A model generated the notes under the pieces. The model ran no database searches, was not told the origin of the DNA, and saw nothing but the letters and a program-made list of their open reading frames with translations. A stretch of DNA of 64,000 bases, from the NCBI RefSeq assembly GCF_000709345.1, contig NZ_KL448323.1, positions 2,424,346 to 2,488,345 on the forward strand. Reading direction: 5' to 3'. Below are positions 18,342 through 27,191 of the stretch, piece after piece (the stretch's first letter is position 1; each line of letters opens with the position of its first letter). Both the position numbers and the translations under genes were made by a program. The DNA is from Polaromonas glacialis. Lineage in GTDB: Bacteria > Pseudomonadota > Gammaproteobacteria > Burkholderiales > Burkholderiaceae_C.

Positions 18342-19522
18342 GCAGACATTCTCGAAGCATTCAAGGAAGGGACACGCACCGGCACAGGCGATTTCTGGCT
18401 GGAAAAAACAATGCCGGTCAGGACCACCACCAGCGCCGCGGCACCACCTGTGTGGCCGACGGCCGCCAGCAGCGGCCAGCCTAGCACTACATTGCTCAAT
18501 CCGGTGGCCACCTGCAACAGGGTCAGGCCGGCCAGCCAGCGCGCCTGAAGGCGAAACGCCGGCAGCCTGTGCAGGTGCAGCGCGAGGAGCATCAGCACGG
18601 CAAACACCGCGTAGGCCGCCAGTCGATGGACATAGTGGATGGCCGTCAGCGCCTGAAAGCTGATGTAGCCGCCCTCATGCCCTGCGCCCAGTTCGCGCCA
18701 CAGCGTGAACCCCTGGCGGAAATCCATCGATGGCCAGAATGACCCCTGGCAGGCCGGAAAATCGGTGCAGGCCAGCACGGCGTAATTGGTGCTGACCCAG
18801 CCGCCCAGCGCGATCTGCAGCCACAGCAGGGCAAAGGCGGCCAGCACGAAGCGCCGGTTGGCAGGGCTCAGAAGGCTTGGCTTGGCTTGTTCATGCACCT
18901 GGGCATAACGCACCGACTGCGCGCGCAGCAAGGCCAGCAGCACCAGTCCGCCCAGCAGGTGCATCGTCACGATGGCCGGAAACAGCTTCATTGTCACCGT
19001 GAGCGCGCCAAAAGCGCCTTGCAGGCAGACCCAGACCAGCGTGGCGGTGGGCCACCACGGTGAAAGGATGGATGCCGGGTTTGAAATTCCTGCGCTGCGC
19101 TGCTGCTCGCGGCGCGCCATCCAGGTGACCAGCGTCAGCGTCAGGATCAGCACGCCGACGCCGGTGGCCAGGTAGCGGTGGATCATTTCGATCCAGGCCT
19201 TGGAATGCGTGACCGGGCCGGTGGGCATCGCGCTCTGGGCGGCTTCAATATGCAGTTGCGCGCCAACCGGGCTGGCGCTGCCATAGCAGCCAGGCCAGTC
19301 CGGGCAGCCCAAGCCGGAATCGGTCAACCGGGTAAAGGCACCAAAGATCACCAGGTCAAAGGTCAGGAACAGCGTGACCAGCGTCAGCACGCGCAGCCGC
19401 TGGGCCACCGGCGCATGCTTGTTGCGCGCCCAGACCCAGGCCAGCGGCCCAAGCGCCACCACCAGGCCCATGATCATCAGTCGCAGGGCCGGGCTGAGGT
19501 TGTAAAGGTCTTGCGTGTCCAT
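18338..19522 (-). CDS. ctaA: Haem A synthase (CtaA/Cox15)
   Basis: Oxidises the C8 methyl of haem O to give haem A for the aa3-type oxidase. The signature [17 protein letters not shown] appears near residue 62 and a second cysteine-containing block [11 protein letters not shown] near residue 250, with multiple membrane spans. The start at 19522 ([11 protein letters not shown]) gives 394 residues; the longer frame upstream passes through the 95-bp repeat and is not believable. A 230-bp gap holding that repeat separates it from the preceding Sco-like gene, so an independent promoter may lie there. Confidence 0.93.
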   Translation of the reverse strand: MDTQDLYNLSPALRLMIMGLVVALGPLAWVWARNKHAPVAQRLRVLTLVTLFLTFDLVIFGAFTRLTDSGLGCPDWPGCYGSASPVGAQLHIEAAQSAMPTGPVTHSKAWIEMIHRYLATGVGVLILTLTLVTWMARREQQRSAGISNPASILSPWWPTATLVWVCLQGAFGALTVTMKLFPAIVTMHLLGGLVLLALLRAQSVRYAQVHEQAKPSLLSPANRRFVLAAFALLWLQIALGGWVSTNYAVLACTDFPACQGSFWPSMDFRQGFTLWRELGAGHEGGYISFQALTAIHYVHRLAAYAVFAVLMLLALHLHRLPAFRLQARWLAGLTLLQVATGLSNVVLGWPLLAAVGHTGGAAALVVVLTGIVFSSQKSPVPVRVPSLNASRMSA

Positions 19523-19654
19523 GTCTAAAAAGAGGCGGACGTTGCCGCGCTTAATGAAGTGTTGGAAGTGCAGGGTCCGTACCACTGTCTTCGCCAAGCC
19601 ACGGACGCAGCAGCACCCCCAGCGTCGCACATCGCCAAGCGTGATGGGGTTCCA

Positions 19655-19749
19655 CACCAGCAGGGGCCGCGGAACCGGCTCAGCCGGGCCGCAGGCGCAG
19701 CAGCCCCCTCGGGGGGCAGCGCAGTACGCGAAGCGACAAGCGTGGGGGC
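19655..19749 (+). repeat. 95-bp GC-rich repeat, copy 2 (intergenic)
   Basis: Lies between ctaA and the Sco-like gene, starting 3 bp past the stop codon of the latter. It is 88/95 identical to copy 1 inside the M16 gene. It also stays open in the frame used by copy 1. Confidence 0.9.
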
Positions 19750-19752
19750 CAT

Positions 19753-20469
19753 CTACCGGCCTTCCTTGTCCCAACTGCTGGATGCGCGCAGCAGGCGGTC
19801 CAGGTCGCGCTTGGCCTTGGCAGCGGCCTCGGCATCCATGTCGGCGGGAAAACGCATCATCAGGTTGCCCAGCGGATCGACCAGGTAAAGATGGTCCTGC
19901 ACGCGTTTGCCCGGCTCTGCTGCCAGCCACTGCGCCAGATCGCCGGGCTGCACGCGCAGCACGGTGGCAGCCGCCAGGGCTGGCAGCAGAGCCGGACGTA
20001 CCGGGATGTCGTCATCCACCAGCCAGACGCGGTCCAGCCGATCCTTTTCCCGGCCCAGCGATTCGCGCAGCTGACGCTGGAAATACAGGTTCTGCTCGCA
20101 TCGCGTGTCGCAGGCACCGCCGGCAACGCTCAGCAGCAGCCACTGGTCTTTCAGCGCCGTCAGCGTGCCGGCATTGCCGTCCAGCGTCCGCGTGGCCAGG
20201 GCCGGCAAGGGACGCTGCGGGTTGATCAACTCGCCAAAGTTGCGGCGACCCTCGGGCCTGACCACGTAGTACATGAAATAGGACGCCACGACCGGGCTGG
20301 CGCAGACCAGCAGGACAAGAATCATTTTCCAGCGGCCCGAGCGGGTATCGGCCGAACGCACGCCGGACGAGTTGATCGCCGGCATGGCATGAACGGTCAG
20401 GCCCAGCGGCTGATCCTGGGCGGTGAAAGCGGATTGCAGGGCGGAAGCGTCAGAGGAATCTTTTGTCAC
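19753..20469 (-). CDS. Sco-like membrane-anchored thioredoxin-fold protein
   Basis: A 238-residue protein with one membrane span (residues 48-70) and a periplasmic thioredoxin-like domain. A CxxxC motif (CDTRC, residues 120-124) and a later His at 193 in DHLYLVDPLGN line up with the copper-binding CxxxC and His of SCO1, although overall similarity is low. It sits between surf1 and ctaA in the oxidase locus, which supports a role in oxidase assembly, possibly in CuA or CuB metallation or thiol reduction. The exact function is inferred. Confidence 0.75.
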   Translation of the reverse strand: MTKDSSDASALQSAFTAQDQPLGLTVHAMPAINSSGVRSADTRSGRWKMILVLLVCASPVVASYFMYYVVRPEGRRNFGELINPQRPLPALATRTLDGNAGTLTALKDQWLLLSVAGGACDTRCEQNLYFQRQLRESLGREKDRLDRVWLVDDDIPVRPALLPALAAATVLRVQPGDLAQWLAAEPGKRVQDHLYLVDPLGNLMMRFPADMDAEAAAKAKRDLDRLLRASSSWDKEGR

Positions 20470-20484
20470 GGTACTTGGGGCCAG

Positions 20485-21231
20485 TTAATCGCAGCGCTGG
20501 GCGCGCAGGGAAGCACGAAAAGGAAGAATGATCTGATACCAGACATACAGGATGACCACCAGCAGGCACAGGCCAAACCATTGGAAGGCATAGCCATAGT
20601 GCTTGTCGACCCCCAGGTTGGGCGCTGCCCATTCACGCAGCAGGCCCTCGCTGGGCGCACCGGTCTGCAGCAGGGAAACCTGTTCGATCAGCGGCAAACC
20701 GGTCTCAAGCCGGAAAGCGGCCAAGTCAAGATTTTGCCGTATCGGCCCCGCATCGACGCCCTTGAACTCATAAAGCTTGGAAGGTGGCGGGGCAATCCGG
20801 CCCTGGACCGTGACCACGCCTGCGGGTGTGAGCACGGGTGGCAGGCGGGAACGGTCAGAAAAATCCCGCGGAGCCCAGCCGCGCTGCACCAGAATCACCT
20901 GGCCGGTGCCTTGCAGCGTCAAGGGCGTCACTACCCAAAAGCCGCTGCGCCCGCTCATCGGGCGGTTGTCAAGGTACACCGTATGCGTCGCTTGCCAGGT
21001 ACCCTGGAACACAGCCTGCCGGTAAACTTCATCAGCTATGTTTTTAGTAGCAGACAATGACCGCGCATCAAGCGTAGAAAGGCTATTTTTGTCAACAATC
21101 GCGGCCTGGACGGCCTCCTTTTGGGCGGCACGGCGCAATTGCCACTGTCCCAGCGAAAAGGTGCCCCCCGCGACCAGCAGTGCCGCCAGCGTGAGAATCC
21201 AGAAATGGCGGGAATGCAAGGCAGAAGTCAT
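20485..21231 (-). CDS. SURF1-family oxidase assembly protein
   Basis: Inner-membrane protein that assists haem A insertion into subunit I. It has the two-span layout of the family: an N-terminal span (residues 8-28) with the block LGQWQLRRAAQK, a large periplasmic loop holding PGFWVVTPL-like and QRGWAPRDF segments, and a C-terminal span. The length is 248 residues. Copy e of the AT-rich palindrome codes for part of the variable linker (AIVDKNSLSTLDARSL...). The gene starts 18 bp from a small divergent gene. Confidence 0.9.
   Translation of the reverse strand: MTSALHSRHFWILTLAALLVAGGTFSLGQWQLRRAAQKEAVQAAIVDKNSLSTLDARSLSATKNIADEVYRQAVFQGTWQATHTVYLDNRPMSGRSGFWVVTPLTLQGTGQVILVQRGWAPRDFSDRSRLPPVLTPAGVVTVQGRIAPPPSKLYEFKGVDAGPIRQNLDLAAFRLETGLPLIEQVSLLQTGAPSEGLLREWAAPNLGVDKHYGYAFQWFGLCLLVVILYVWYQIILPFRASLRAQRCD
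21032..21100 (+). repeat. AT-rich palindromic repeat, copy e (inside surf1)
   Basis: AGCTATGTTTTTAGTAGC, then GCGCATCAAGCGTAGAAAGGCTATTT, in the same block order as the intergenic copies. It is read in frame within surf1, antisense to the strand shown. Confidence 0.55.
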
Positions 21232-21249
21232 GGGCTGATAATTGGGTTC

Positions 21250-21471
21250 ATGAATTATCTTGTTGCACTGGCATTCATCGCCATTCTCGCCAGCCTGGGC
21301 GCCGCCCTTTTCTTCATGATGAAAGACGGCACGGATGGCAAACGCAAGACCAGCAACATGGCACGGGCGCTGGCGTTTCGCGTCGGCTTTTCGATATTGC
21401 TCTTTGTCTGCATTCTGATTTCATGGAAGATGGGCTATATCCAGCCAACCGGCATCCCGGCGGGGAAATAA
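21250..21471 (+). CDS. DUF2909-type twin-transmembrane protein
   Basis: A 73-residue protein with two hydrophobic spans (residues 2-24 and about 46-62) joined by a basic loop (KDGTDGKRKTSN). It resembles the small 'twin transmembrane' family found beside cytochrome oxidase genes in beta-proteobacteria. The ATG at 21250 lies 18 bp from the divergent surf1 start. It is the only plus-strand gene within the oxidase locus. A role in oxidase assembly is inferred from position only. Confidence 0.75.
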   Translation: MNYLVALAFIAILASLGAALFFMMKDGTDGKRKTSNMARALAFRVGFSILLFVCILISWKMGYIQPTGIPAGK

Positions 21472-21486
21472 TAAGACAGGTCAATA

Positions 21487-21513
21487 AAAAAGGCCGCGTC
21501 AAGCGGCCTTTTT
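21487..21513. terminator. Bidirectional terminator between DUF2909 gene and ctaE
   Basis: GGCCGC (21492-21497) and GCGGCC (21503-21508) are flanked by an A-run on the left and a T-run on the right, so the hairpin can act on both strands. Confidence 0.88.
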
Positions 21514-21559
21514 GATGGGACTCAGGGAAACATGGCGGCCGGTTAAACCGCCAGGCACG

Positions 21560-22444
21560 TTACAGCCAGTACACCAGTATATAAAGACCCAGCCACACCA
21601 CGTCCACAAAGTGCCAGTACCAGGCAGCGCCTTCAAAGCCAAAGTGCTTGTCGGCGGTGAAATGCCCTTTTTGCAAACGCAGCGTGATGAACAGCAGCAT
21701 CAGCATGCCGACCAGCACATGAAAGCCGTGAAAGCCGGTCAGCATGTAAAAGGTTGAGCCATAGATGCCGGAAGTAAGCTTCAGGTTGAGATCCGAATAG
21801 GCATGGAAGTATTCGTAGCCCTGAACGCACAGGAAGATGATTCCGAGCAGCACCGTCAGCCACATGAAGGCAATCGTGCGGCCCCGGTGGTTTTCACGCA
21901 GTGCGTGGTGGGCGATCGTCAGGGTCACGCCGGAACTCAGCAGCAATGCCGTGTTGATCGTCGGCAGCCAGAACGGCCCAACGGTGGAAAAGGGCTCGAT
22001 GATGCCGGCAGGCGATGCGGTGGCCCCAACGGCAGCCAGGCTGGGCCAGACCGCCTTGAAGTCAGGCCAGAGCAAGGCGTTGTCCAGGCTTCCGAGGGCG
22101 GGAACCGAATGCGCGCGGGCCCACCAGAGTGCGGTGAAAAAAGCACCAAAAAACATTACCTCGGAAAAAATGAACCAGCTCATGCTCCAGCGGTAAGACA
22201 AATCGATCCTGTGGCCGTAAAGGCCGCCTTCGCTTTCGGCGATCGAGTCACGAAACCACTGGAACAGGGTACCCAGCCAGAACAGCATGCCAAAAGCTAG
22301 GCACCACGCCCCCCAGCCGGCGCCGTTGATCCACTGGCTGGCGCCGAGGATCACAAAAAACAGGCCGATGGCGGACATGACCGGGTGCCGCGAAGGTCCG
22401 GGCACAAAATAGTAAGGGGTTGCCCCATGGGTTGCTGCTGACAT
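21560..22444 (-). CDS. ctaE: Cytochrome c oxidase subunit III
   Basis: Core membrane subunit of the aa3/caa3 oxidase. The 294-residue chain has seven hydrophobic segments; recognisable blocks are FFGAFFTALWWARAH and the C-terminal HFVDVVWLGLYILVYW. The N-terminus carries HGATPYYFVPGPSRHP, as in other beta-proteobacterial subunits. It follows the DUF2970 gene by 58 bp and is transcribed with the upstream oxidase genes up to the bidirectional terminator. Confidence 0.95.
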   Translation of the reverse strand: MSAATHGATPYYFVPGPSRHPVMSAIGLFFVILGASQWINGAGWGAWCLAFGMLFWLGTLFQWFRDSIAESEGGLYGHRIDLSYRWSMSWFIFSEVMFFGAFFTALWWARAHSVPALGSLDNALLWPDFKAVWPSLAAVGATASPAGIIEPFSTVGPFWLPTINTALLLSSGVTLTIAHHALRENHRGRTIAFMWLTVLLGIIFLCVQGYEYFHAYSDLNLKLTSGIYGSTFYMLTGFHGFHVLVGMLMLLFITLRLQKGHFTADKHFGFEGAAWYWHFVDVVWLGLYILVYWL

Positions 22445-22502
22445 CGCTCGACTCCTGTTTTTTCTCTCGAATTTTCACTGATCTTTTAACTAACCGTGGT
22501 GT

Positions 22503-22709
22503 CTAGCGCGCAACCGCCCAGTTCACCAGCAGCACCAAAACTGCCACAAATACAAAAATACCAACCAGCCCGACAGCAATGATGTGAAGCGGGCTCAGGT
22601 TTTTGACATCTTCTTCATAGTCGCCTCTGGCCCGCAAGCCAACGAACGACCAGGCAACGGCCTTGACGGTTCGCCAAAGCGAGGGCTTGCGCGGAGGCTT
22701 TTGTGCCAC
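22503..22709 (-). CDS. DUF2970 small membrane protein
   Basis: A 68-residue protein with a basic N-terminus (MAQKPPRKPSLW) and one C-terminal membrane span (residues 43-65). The block AVAWSFVGLRARGDYE is typical of the DUF2970 family that accompanies cox genes in Burkholderiales. The start is 2 bp past the end of ctaG, so it is translationally coupled. Its role is not established. Confidence 0.8.
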   Translation of the reverse strand: MAQKPPRKPSLWRTVKAVAWSFVGLRARGDYEEDVKNLSPLHIIAVGLVGIFVFVAVLVLLVNWAVAR

Positions 22710-22711
22710 CT

Positions 22712-23290
22712 TCAGGCACCTGCCGCTTTGGAGTCATCCGGAACGGCCGGTGTCTTGCCGCCTACCTCGAAGAAGGTGTAGGAGAGCGTGATGGTTTTCA
22801 CATCCCTGGACAGCTTCGGATCAATCACAAAGGCAACCGGCCACTGCTTTTTCTCGCCAGGGGCCAAGGTGTACTGGCTAAAGCAAAAGCATTCCAACTT
22901 GTTGAAGTGCGAGCCCGCCTGCGCTGGCGCATAGCTGGGAATGGCCTGGGCCGACATGGTGCGGTTCTGCACGTTCTGGAACTCATACATGACAGTCGTC
23001 AATTCCCCGGGATGGACCTGCACCGAACTTTGGGCTGGCTTGAAATGCCAGGGGCCGCGCGAGTTGGCATCGAACTCGACCGTGATGGTCCGGCTTCGGT
23101 CAACCTGCGTATTGGCCGGCAGCGTGGCCGTTGCACCGGGAATCTGCCGATCGCCCAAGGCCAGCACGTTGATGCCGGTCATCTCGCAAATGGCCTTGTA
23201 GATCGGCACCAGCGCATAGCCGAAGCAGAACATGCCAAGCACGATCACGCCCAGCTTGCCTAACATGTTGAAGTTTTCGCGCTTGAGCAT
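22712..23290 (-). CDS. ctaG: Cytochrome c oxidase assembly protein CtaG/Cox11
   Basis: Membrane-anchored copper chaperone for the CuB site of subunit I. It has an N-terminal span (residues 11-31) and a periplasmic immunoglobulin-like domain. The copper-binding CFCF motif appears near residue 134 (NKLECFCFSQ). The length is 192 residues, standard for bacterial Cox11. It lies between a 40-residue membrane protein and the DUF2970 gene. Confidence 0.95.
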   Translation of the reverse strand: MLKRENFNMLGKLGVIVLGMFCFGYALVPIYKAICEMTGINVLALGDRQIPGATATLPANTQVDRSRTITVEFDANSRGPWHFKPAQSSVQVHPGELTTVMYEFQNVQNRTMSAQAIPSYAPAQAGSHFNKLECFCFSQYTLAPGEKKQWPVAFVIDPKLSRDVKTITLSYTFFEVGGKTPAVPDDSKAAGA

Positions 23291-23322
23291 CGGGAATTGT
23301 CAGAACGGGGAACTTGTCCGGC

Positions 23323-23445
23323 TCAACGGCCCAGAAAAATCATCTTGGCCATGAAACCAAAAAAGAACACGACAACGACCGATGCCAGGATCAGGGCAAG
23401 GCGAAGGTTGCTTTTTTTCTGGTCAGGCTTCATAGGATGGGTCAT
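23323..23445 (-). CDS. Small cytochrome-oxidase assembly-type membrane protein
   Basis: A 40-codon ORF starting at 23445 with MTHPMKPDQKKSN, followed by a single span (ALILASVVVVFFFGFMAKM) and ending LGR. It fills the gap between ctaD and ctaG and is on the same strand. Burkholderiales oxidase loci usually have a tiny membrane protein at this spot. An ATG at 23433 is an alternative start. Function unknown; the position suggests oxidase assembly. Confidence 0.65.
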   Translation of the reverse strand: MTHPMKPDQKKSNLRLALILASVVVVFFFGFMAKMIFLGR

Positions 23446-23450
23446 CAAGT

Positions 23451-25085
23451 TCAGGCAATCACGCGGGTTGCGGTGGCATCGAGCTTGGGCGGTGTTTCAA
23501 AGGTATGGAAAGGCGCAGGCGACGGAACTTCCCATTCCAGGCCCTCGGCACCCTTGCCGCCTTCGTCCAGCCAGGGATTCTGCTTGGCTGGCACGCCCTT
23601 GCCGCGCATGGCCGGCAGCACGACGAAAAAGAAGAAATACACCTGTGCGAAACCAAAGAAGAAGGCGCCGACGCTGGCAATCGCGTTGAAGTCGGCGAAC
23701 TGCATCGGGTAGTCGGCATAACGGCGCGGCATGCCGGCCAGGCCCAGGAAGTGCATCGGGAAAAATGTGACGTTGAACGAGATCAGCGACCACCAGAAAT
23801 GGATCTGGCCACGGGTTTCGCTGTACATCACGCCGGTCCACTTCGGGCTCCAGTAGTAGTAGCCGGCAAACATGGCATAAAGCGATCCTGCCACCAGCAC
23901 ATAGTGGAAGTGGGCCACCACGTAATAGGTATCCTGCAGCTGGGTGTCAATCGGCGCCACCGCCAGGATCACGCCGGTCAGGCCGCCAATGGTGAACACG
24001 AAGATGAAGCCGACCGCAAACAGCATCGGCGTCTCGAACGTCATTGAACCCTTCCACATCGTGGCGATCCAGTTGAACACCTTCACGCCGGTTGGCACCG
24101 CGATCAGCATCGTCGAGTACATGAAGAACAGCTGGCCGGTGACCGGCATGCCGGTGGTGAACATGTGGTGCGCCCAGACGACGAAGCTCAGGATGGCGAT
24201 CGAGCCGGTGGCATACACCATCGATGCGTAGCCGAACAGGCGCTTGCGTGAAAACGCCGGAATGATCTGGCTGATGATGCCAAAGGCCGGCAAGATCATG
24301 ATGTAGACCTCGGGGTGGCCGAAGAACCAGAAGATGTGCTGGAACATCACCGGGTCGCCGCCGCCGCCCGGATTGAAGAAACTGGTGCCGAAGTGGCGGT
24401 CGGTCAGCGTCATGGTGATGGCGCCAGCAAGGACCGGCATCACGGCGATGAGCAGGTAAGCCGTGATCAGCCAGGTCCAGCAGAACATCGGCATTTTCAT
24501 CAGGGTCATGCCGGGCGCGCGCATGTTCAGGATGGTCACGATGATGTTGATCGAACCCATGATGGACGAAGCGCCCAGCAGGTGAATCGCGAAGATGCCG
24601 GCATCCATCGCTGGCCCCATCTGCAGCGACAGCGGGGCATACATCGTCCAGCCGCCGGCCATCGCGCCGCCCGGAAGGAGGAAGGACGTGCTGAGCATCA
24701 ATGCCGCCGGAATCATCAGCCAGAAGCTGAAGTTGTTCATGCGCGCAAACGCCATGTCCGAGGCGCCAATCTGCAGCGGGATCATCCAGTTCGCAAAGCC
24801 GACGAACGCCGGCATGATGGCGCCAAACACCATGATCAGGCCGTGCATGGTCGTGAGCTGGTTGAACAGTTCGGGGTTGACCAGTTGCAGGCCCGGCTGG
24901 AACAGTTCGGCGCGGATCAGGAGCGCCAGAACGCCGCCGAGCATCAGCATCGTGAAGCTGAACAGCAGGTAGAGCGTGCCAATGTCCTTGTGGTTGGTGG
25001 CGAACACCCAGCGGCGCCAGCCCGTCGGGGCATGGTGATCGTGGGCATCATGCGCGTGATCGGGGTGGTCTAGAACTGCACTCAT
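23451..25085 (-). CDS. ctaD: Cytochrome c oxidase subunit I
   Basis: Catalytic subunit with haem a, haem a3 and CuB. The 544-residue chain has twelve spans. The low-spin haem ligand is in [10 protein letters not shown], and CuB and haem a3 ligands are in [14 protein letters not shown] (with the His-Tyr pair), the VWAHHMF block and [10 protein letters not shown]. The start at 25085 is preceded by AAGGAAG. It follows ctaC by 94 bp that contain no ORF with a normal start codon. Confidence 0.97.
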   Translation of the reverse strand: MSAVLDHPDHAHDAHDHHAPTGWRRWVFATNHKDIGTLYLLFSFTMLMLGGVLALLIRAELFQPGLQLVNPELFNQLTTMHGLIMVFGAIMPAFVGFANWMIPLQIGASDMAFARMNNFSFWLMIPAALMLSTSFLLPGGAMAGGWTMYAPLSLQMGPAMDAGIFAIHLLGASSIMGSINIIVTILNMRAPGMTLMKMPMFCWTWLITAYLLIAVMPVLAGAITMTLTDRHFGTSFFNPGGGGDPVMFQHIFWFFGHPEVYIMILPAFGIISQIIPAFSRKRLFGYASMVYATGSIAILSFVVWAHHMFTTGMPVTGQLFFMYSTMLIAVPTGVKVFNWIATMWKGSMTFETPMLFAVGFIFVFTIGGLTGVILAVAPIDTQLQDTYYVVAHFHYVLVAGSLYAMFAGYYYWSPKWTGVMYSETRGQIHFWWSLISFNVTFFPMHFLGLAGMPRRYADYPMQFADFNAIASVGAFFFGFAQVYFFFFVVLPAMRGKGVPAKQNPWLDEGGKGAEGLEWEVPSPAPFHTFETPPKLDATATRVIA

Positions 25086-25179
25086 CTTGGCTTCCTTTGG
25101 TGGCTTGTGCCTGTAGCTTTGTCTTTTAAGGCTGAAAGCGAATCGCTCGGCAGCCCGTCATTTATCAGAATCGGATGAT

Positions 25180-26394
25180 TTACTTGCGTGCGGCCAGCAC
25201 CTCGGCGGGCTGGACGATATGCCCGGTCTGGTTGGACCAGTTGTTCTTGGTGTAGCTTGCCACGGCAGCCAGGTCGGTATCGCTCAGCGCTTTCCAGGAA
25301 GGCATGGCGCCACCGGCAGCACCGTTCAAAAGGATCTGGATTTGCTTGTTGTGGTCGGCATCCAGCACGATGGCCGATCCGTCCAGCGGCTTGATGGGGC
25401 CGGCACCCTTGCCGTTGGCCTGGTGGCATGCAGCGCAGTTGGCGGCGTAAACCTTTTCACCACGGGCCTTGAGGTCCACCAGCGTCCAGACTTTGGACGG
25501 GTCATCGGCCAGGGCGGCAGCCTCTTTCGCCTTGACGGCAACCCATGCGGAGTAATCCTGGGCGGACACCACCTTGACATGGATGGGCATGTAGGCATGT
25601 TCCTTGCCGCAGAGTTCCTGGCATTGGCCATAGAAGTCGCCAATCTTTTCGGCGCGGAACCAGGTGTCGCGCACAAAGCCAGGAATCGCATCCTGCTTGA
25701 TGCCGAAGGCCGGCACGGCAAACGCATGAATCACGTCGTTGGCCGTGGTGATGATGCGGATTTTCTTGTTGACGGGAACGACCAGCGGGTTGTCCACCTT
25801 GAGCAGGTAGTTGTCGGGCGCTGTTTCACCGGCCTTGGGTCCGCCGTTGTTGGACATCTGGCGCTGGGCGGTATCGAGCGTCGAGACAAAGCCGATGCCT
25901 TCGCCCTCGCCCTTGATGTAGTCGTAGCCCCATTTCCACTGGATACCGGTCGCCTTGATGGTCAGGTCGGCGCTGGTGGTGTCTTTCTGGGCAACCAGCA
26001 CCTTGGTGGCAGGCAGCGCCATGCCGATGACGATGACGAAAGGAACGATGGTCCAGGCAATCTCGACAACGGTCGACTCATGGAAATTGGCCGCCTTGTG
26101 GCCGACCGATTTGCGGTGCTTCAGGATGGAATAGAACATCACCCCGAAAACAGCCACGAAGATCAGCACGCAGATGATCATCATGAACCAGTGGAGCCAG
26201 TGCTGCTCCGCAGCAATGCGGGTGACCGCAGGATGAAGATTGAGCTGATTGACCGCCGGGCCGCCAGGCAGATCGTTGACGGCATGGGCAGCAGTGCTCA
26301 GCCAGGCTGCTGCAAAGACGCCTGCCGAGCCTGCATGCTCAAAGCCAAGCCGTGTCAATTTGCTCATGGTGTTGCTCAGGTTCATCGTGATCAC
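25180..26394 (-). CDS. ctaC: Cytochrome c oxidase subunit II with fused cytochrome c domain
   Basis: Subunit II carries the CuA centre that accepts electrons. The CuA ligands are in GQCQELCGKEHAYM near residue 267. After this domain a class I cytochrome c module follows, with CAACH near residue 341 and a later methionine in AMPSWKAL, so the enzyme is of the caa3 type. The N-terminus has a signal peptide and two membrane spans. The length of 404 residues reflects the fusion. An ATG at 26385 is an alternative start. Confidence 0.96.
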   Translation of the reverse strand: MITMNLSNTMSKLTRLGFEHAGSAGVFAAAWLSTAAHAVNDLPGGPAVNQLNLHPAVTRIAAEQHWLHWFMMIICVLIFVAVFGVMFYSILKHRKSVGHKAANFHESTVVEIAWTIVPFVIVIGMALPATKVLVAQKDTTSADLTIKATGIQWKWGYDYIKGEGEGIGFVSTLDTAQRQMSNNGGPKAGETAPDNYLLKVDNPLVVPVNKKIRIITTANDVIHAFAVPAFGIKQDAIPGFVRDTWFRAEKIGDFYGQCQELCGKEHAYMPIHVKVVSAQDYSAWVAVKAKEAAALADDPSKVWTLVDLKARGEKVYAANCAACHQANGKGAGPIKPLDGSAIVLDADHNKQIQILLNGAAGGAMPSWKALSDTDLAAVASYTKNNWSNQTGHIVQPAEVLAARK

Positions 26395-26432
26395 TTTTTT
26401 TCTGCTTCAATTACTGATTGAATTAACCGGTC

Positions 26433-26438
26433 ATTATA
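26433..26438 (-). promoter_or_regulatory. Candidate -10 element upstream of ctaC
   Basis: A perfect TATAAT on the minus strand, 38 bp before the ctaC start. No good -35 at 16-18 bp was found (the nearby TTGACC is 12 bp away), so the promoter call is weak. Confidence 0.35.
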
Positions 26439-26499
26439 AAGTTTGCGACAGGTCAAAACTCCAAAATCGAAAATCAGGCAGGAACATCCTGGCTGCGGG

Positions 26500-26994
26500 T
26501 CAGCAGGTACGCAAGGCAAAGCGTATTTCGCGGGCCAGCAGGGGCCGCAACTCGGGCCGCACATGGCGGCCTACCCGCACCGACCGGCCCTGGCCCGACA
26601 CCTCGATCAGTGAACCGTCTTCATTCTTGGGCTCGATGCGAACCCATTCCCGATTGAACGCGGCGCGCTCGGTCCGGCCAGCGGTTTCAAGTTCAATCAC
26701 CAGTTGCCCGTCCTGCAAAACAATTTTTTCAGTGTCGCCCGCGTGACGCGAATAAACAACAAATGCAGTGCCAATGGCCAGCAAGGCAAACGTCATGACG
26801 ACCGACGCATTCTGCGACGACAAAAAAGCCGCCACGCCAAGGCAGGCAAGGCAAAGCGACAGGTAAAACCATCCGAGCTGCGCCGGCGAGATCAGGCTGT
26901 GCCGCTTCAGACGCCACAGCACGACCGAGCCTTGGGAAGGAACATGGTTGGCAGATAAGGTGGCAAATTGAAAAGCCGGGGGTGATTGCAACAT
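26500..26994 (-). CDS. DUF2244 integral membrane protein
   Basis: A 164-residue protein with two adjacent membrane spans (about residues 38-75) followed by a soluble beta-rich domain. The block LVIELETAGRTERAAFNREWVRIE matches the layout of the DUF2244 family, which commonly precedes coxB in alpha- and beta-proteobacteria. The start at 26994 (MLQSPPAFQF) was preferred to the longer frame, whose extra residues are Cys/Phe-rich and unconvincing. Function unknown. Confidence 0.75.
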   Translation of the reverse strand: MLQSPPAFQFATLSANHVPSQGSVVLWRLKRHSLISPAQLGWFYLSLCLACLGVAAFLSSQNASVVMTFALLAIGTAFVVYSRHAGDTEKIVLQDGQLVIELETAGRTERAAFNREWVRIEPKNEDGSLIEVSGQGRSVRVGRHVRPELRPLLAREIRFALRTC

Positions 26995-27191
26995 GTGACA
27001 ACCCTCACGAAAACAGCATGCAGCGTGGAAAAAACAGGGGAAGCAAACAAACCCAAACATGGCCAAAAGCAGTTCAGGCTGGCCGCAAGTTCACGAATTT
27101 AAACAGAAACTCTCGCAATCCTTCCTAGGGAAAACCGCAAAGACCTTAAACATAATGCAACAGGAGGGTTGCCCCGCTGGGGACAGGCCGC

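Noticed and set aside
25082-25168. A possible 28-codon leader peptide overlapping the ctaD start
   Set aside because: The frame is open and its stop overlaps the ctaD ATG, but it has no ATG, GTG or TTG at the expected place, only rare start codons.
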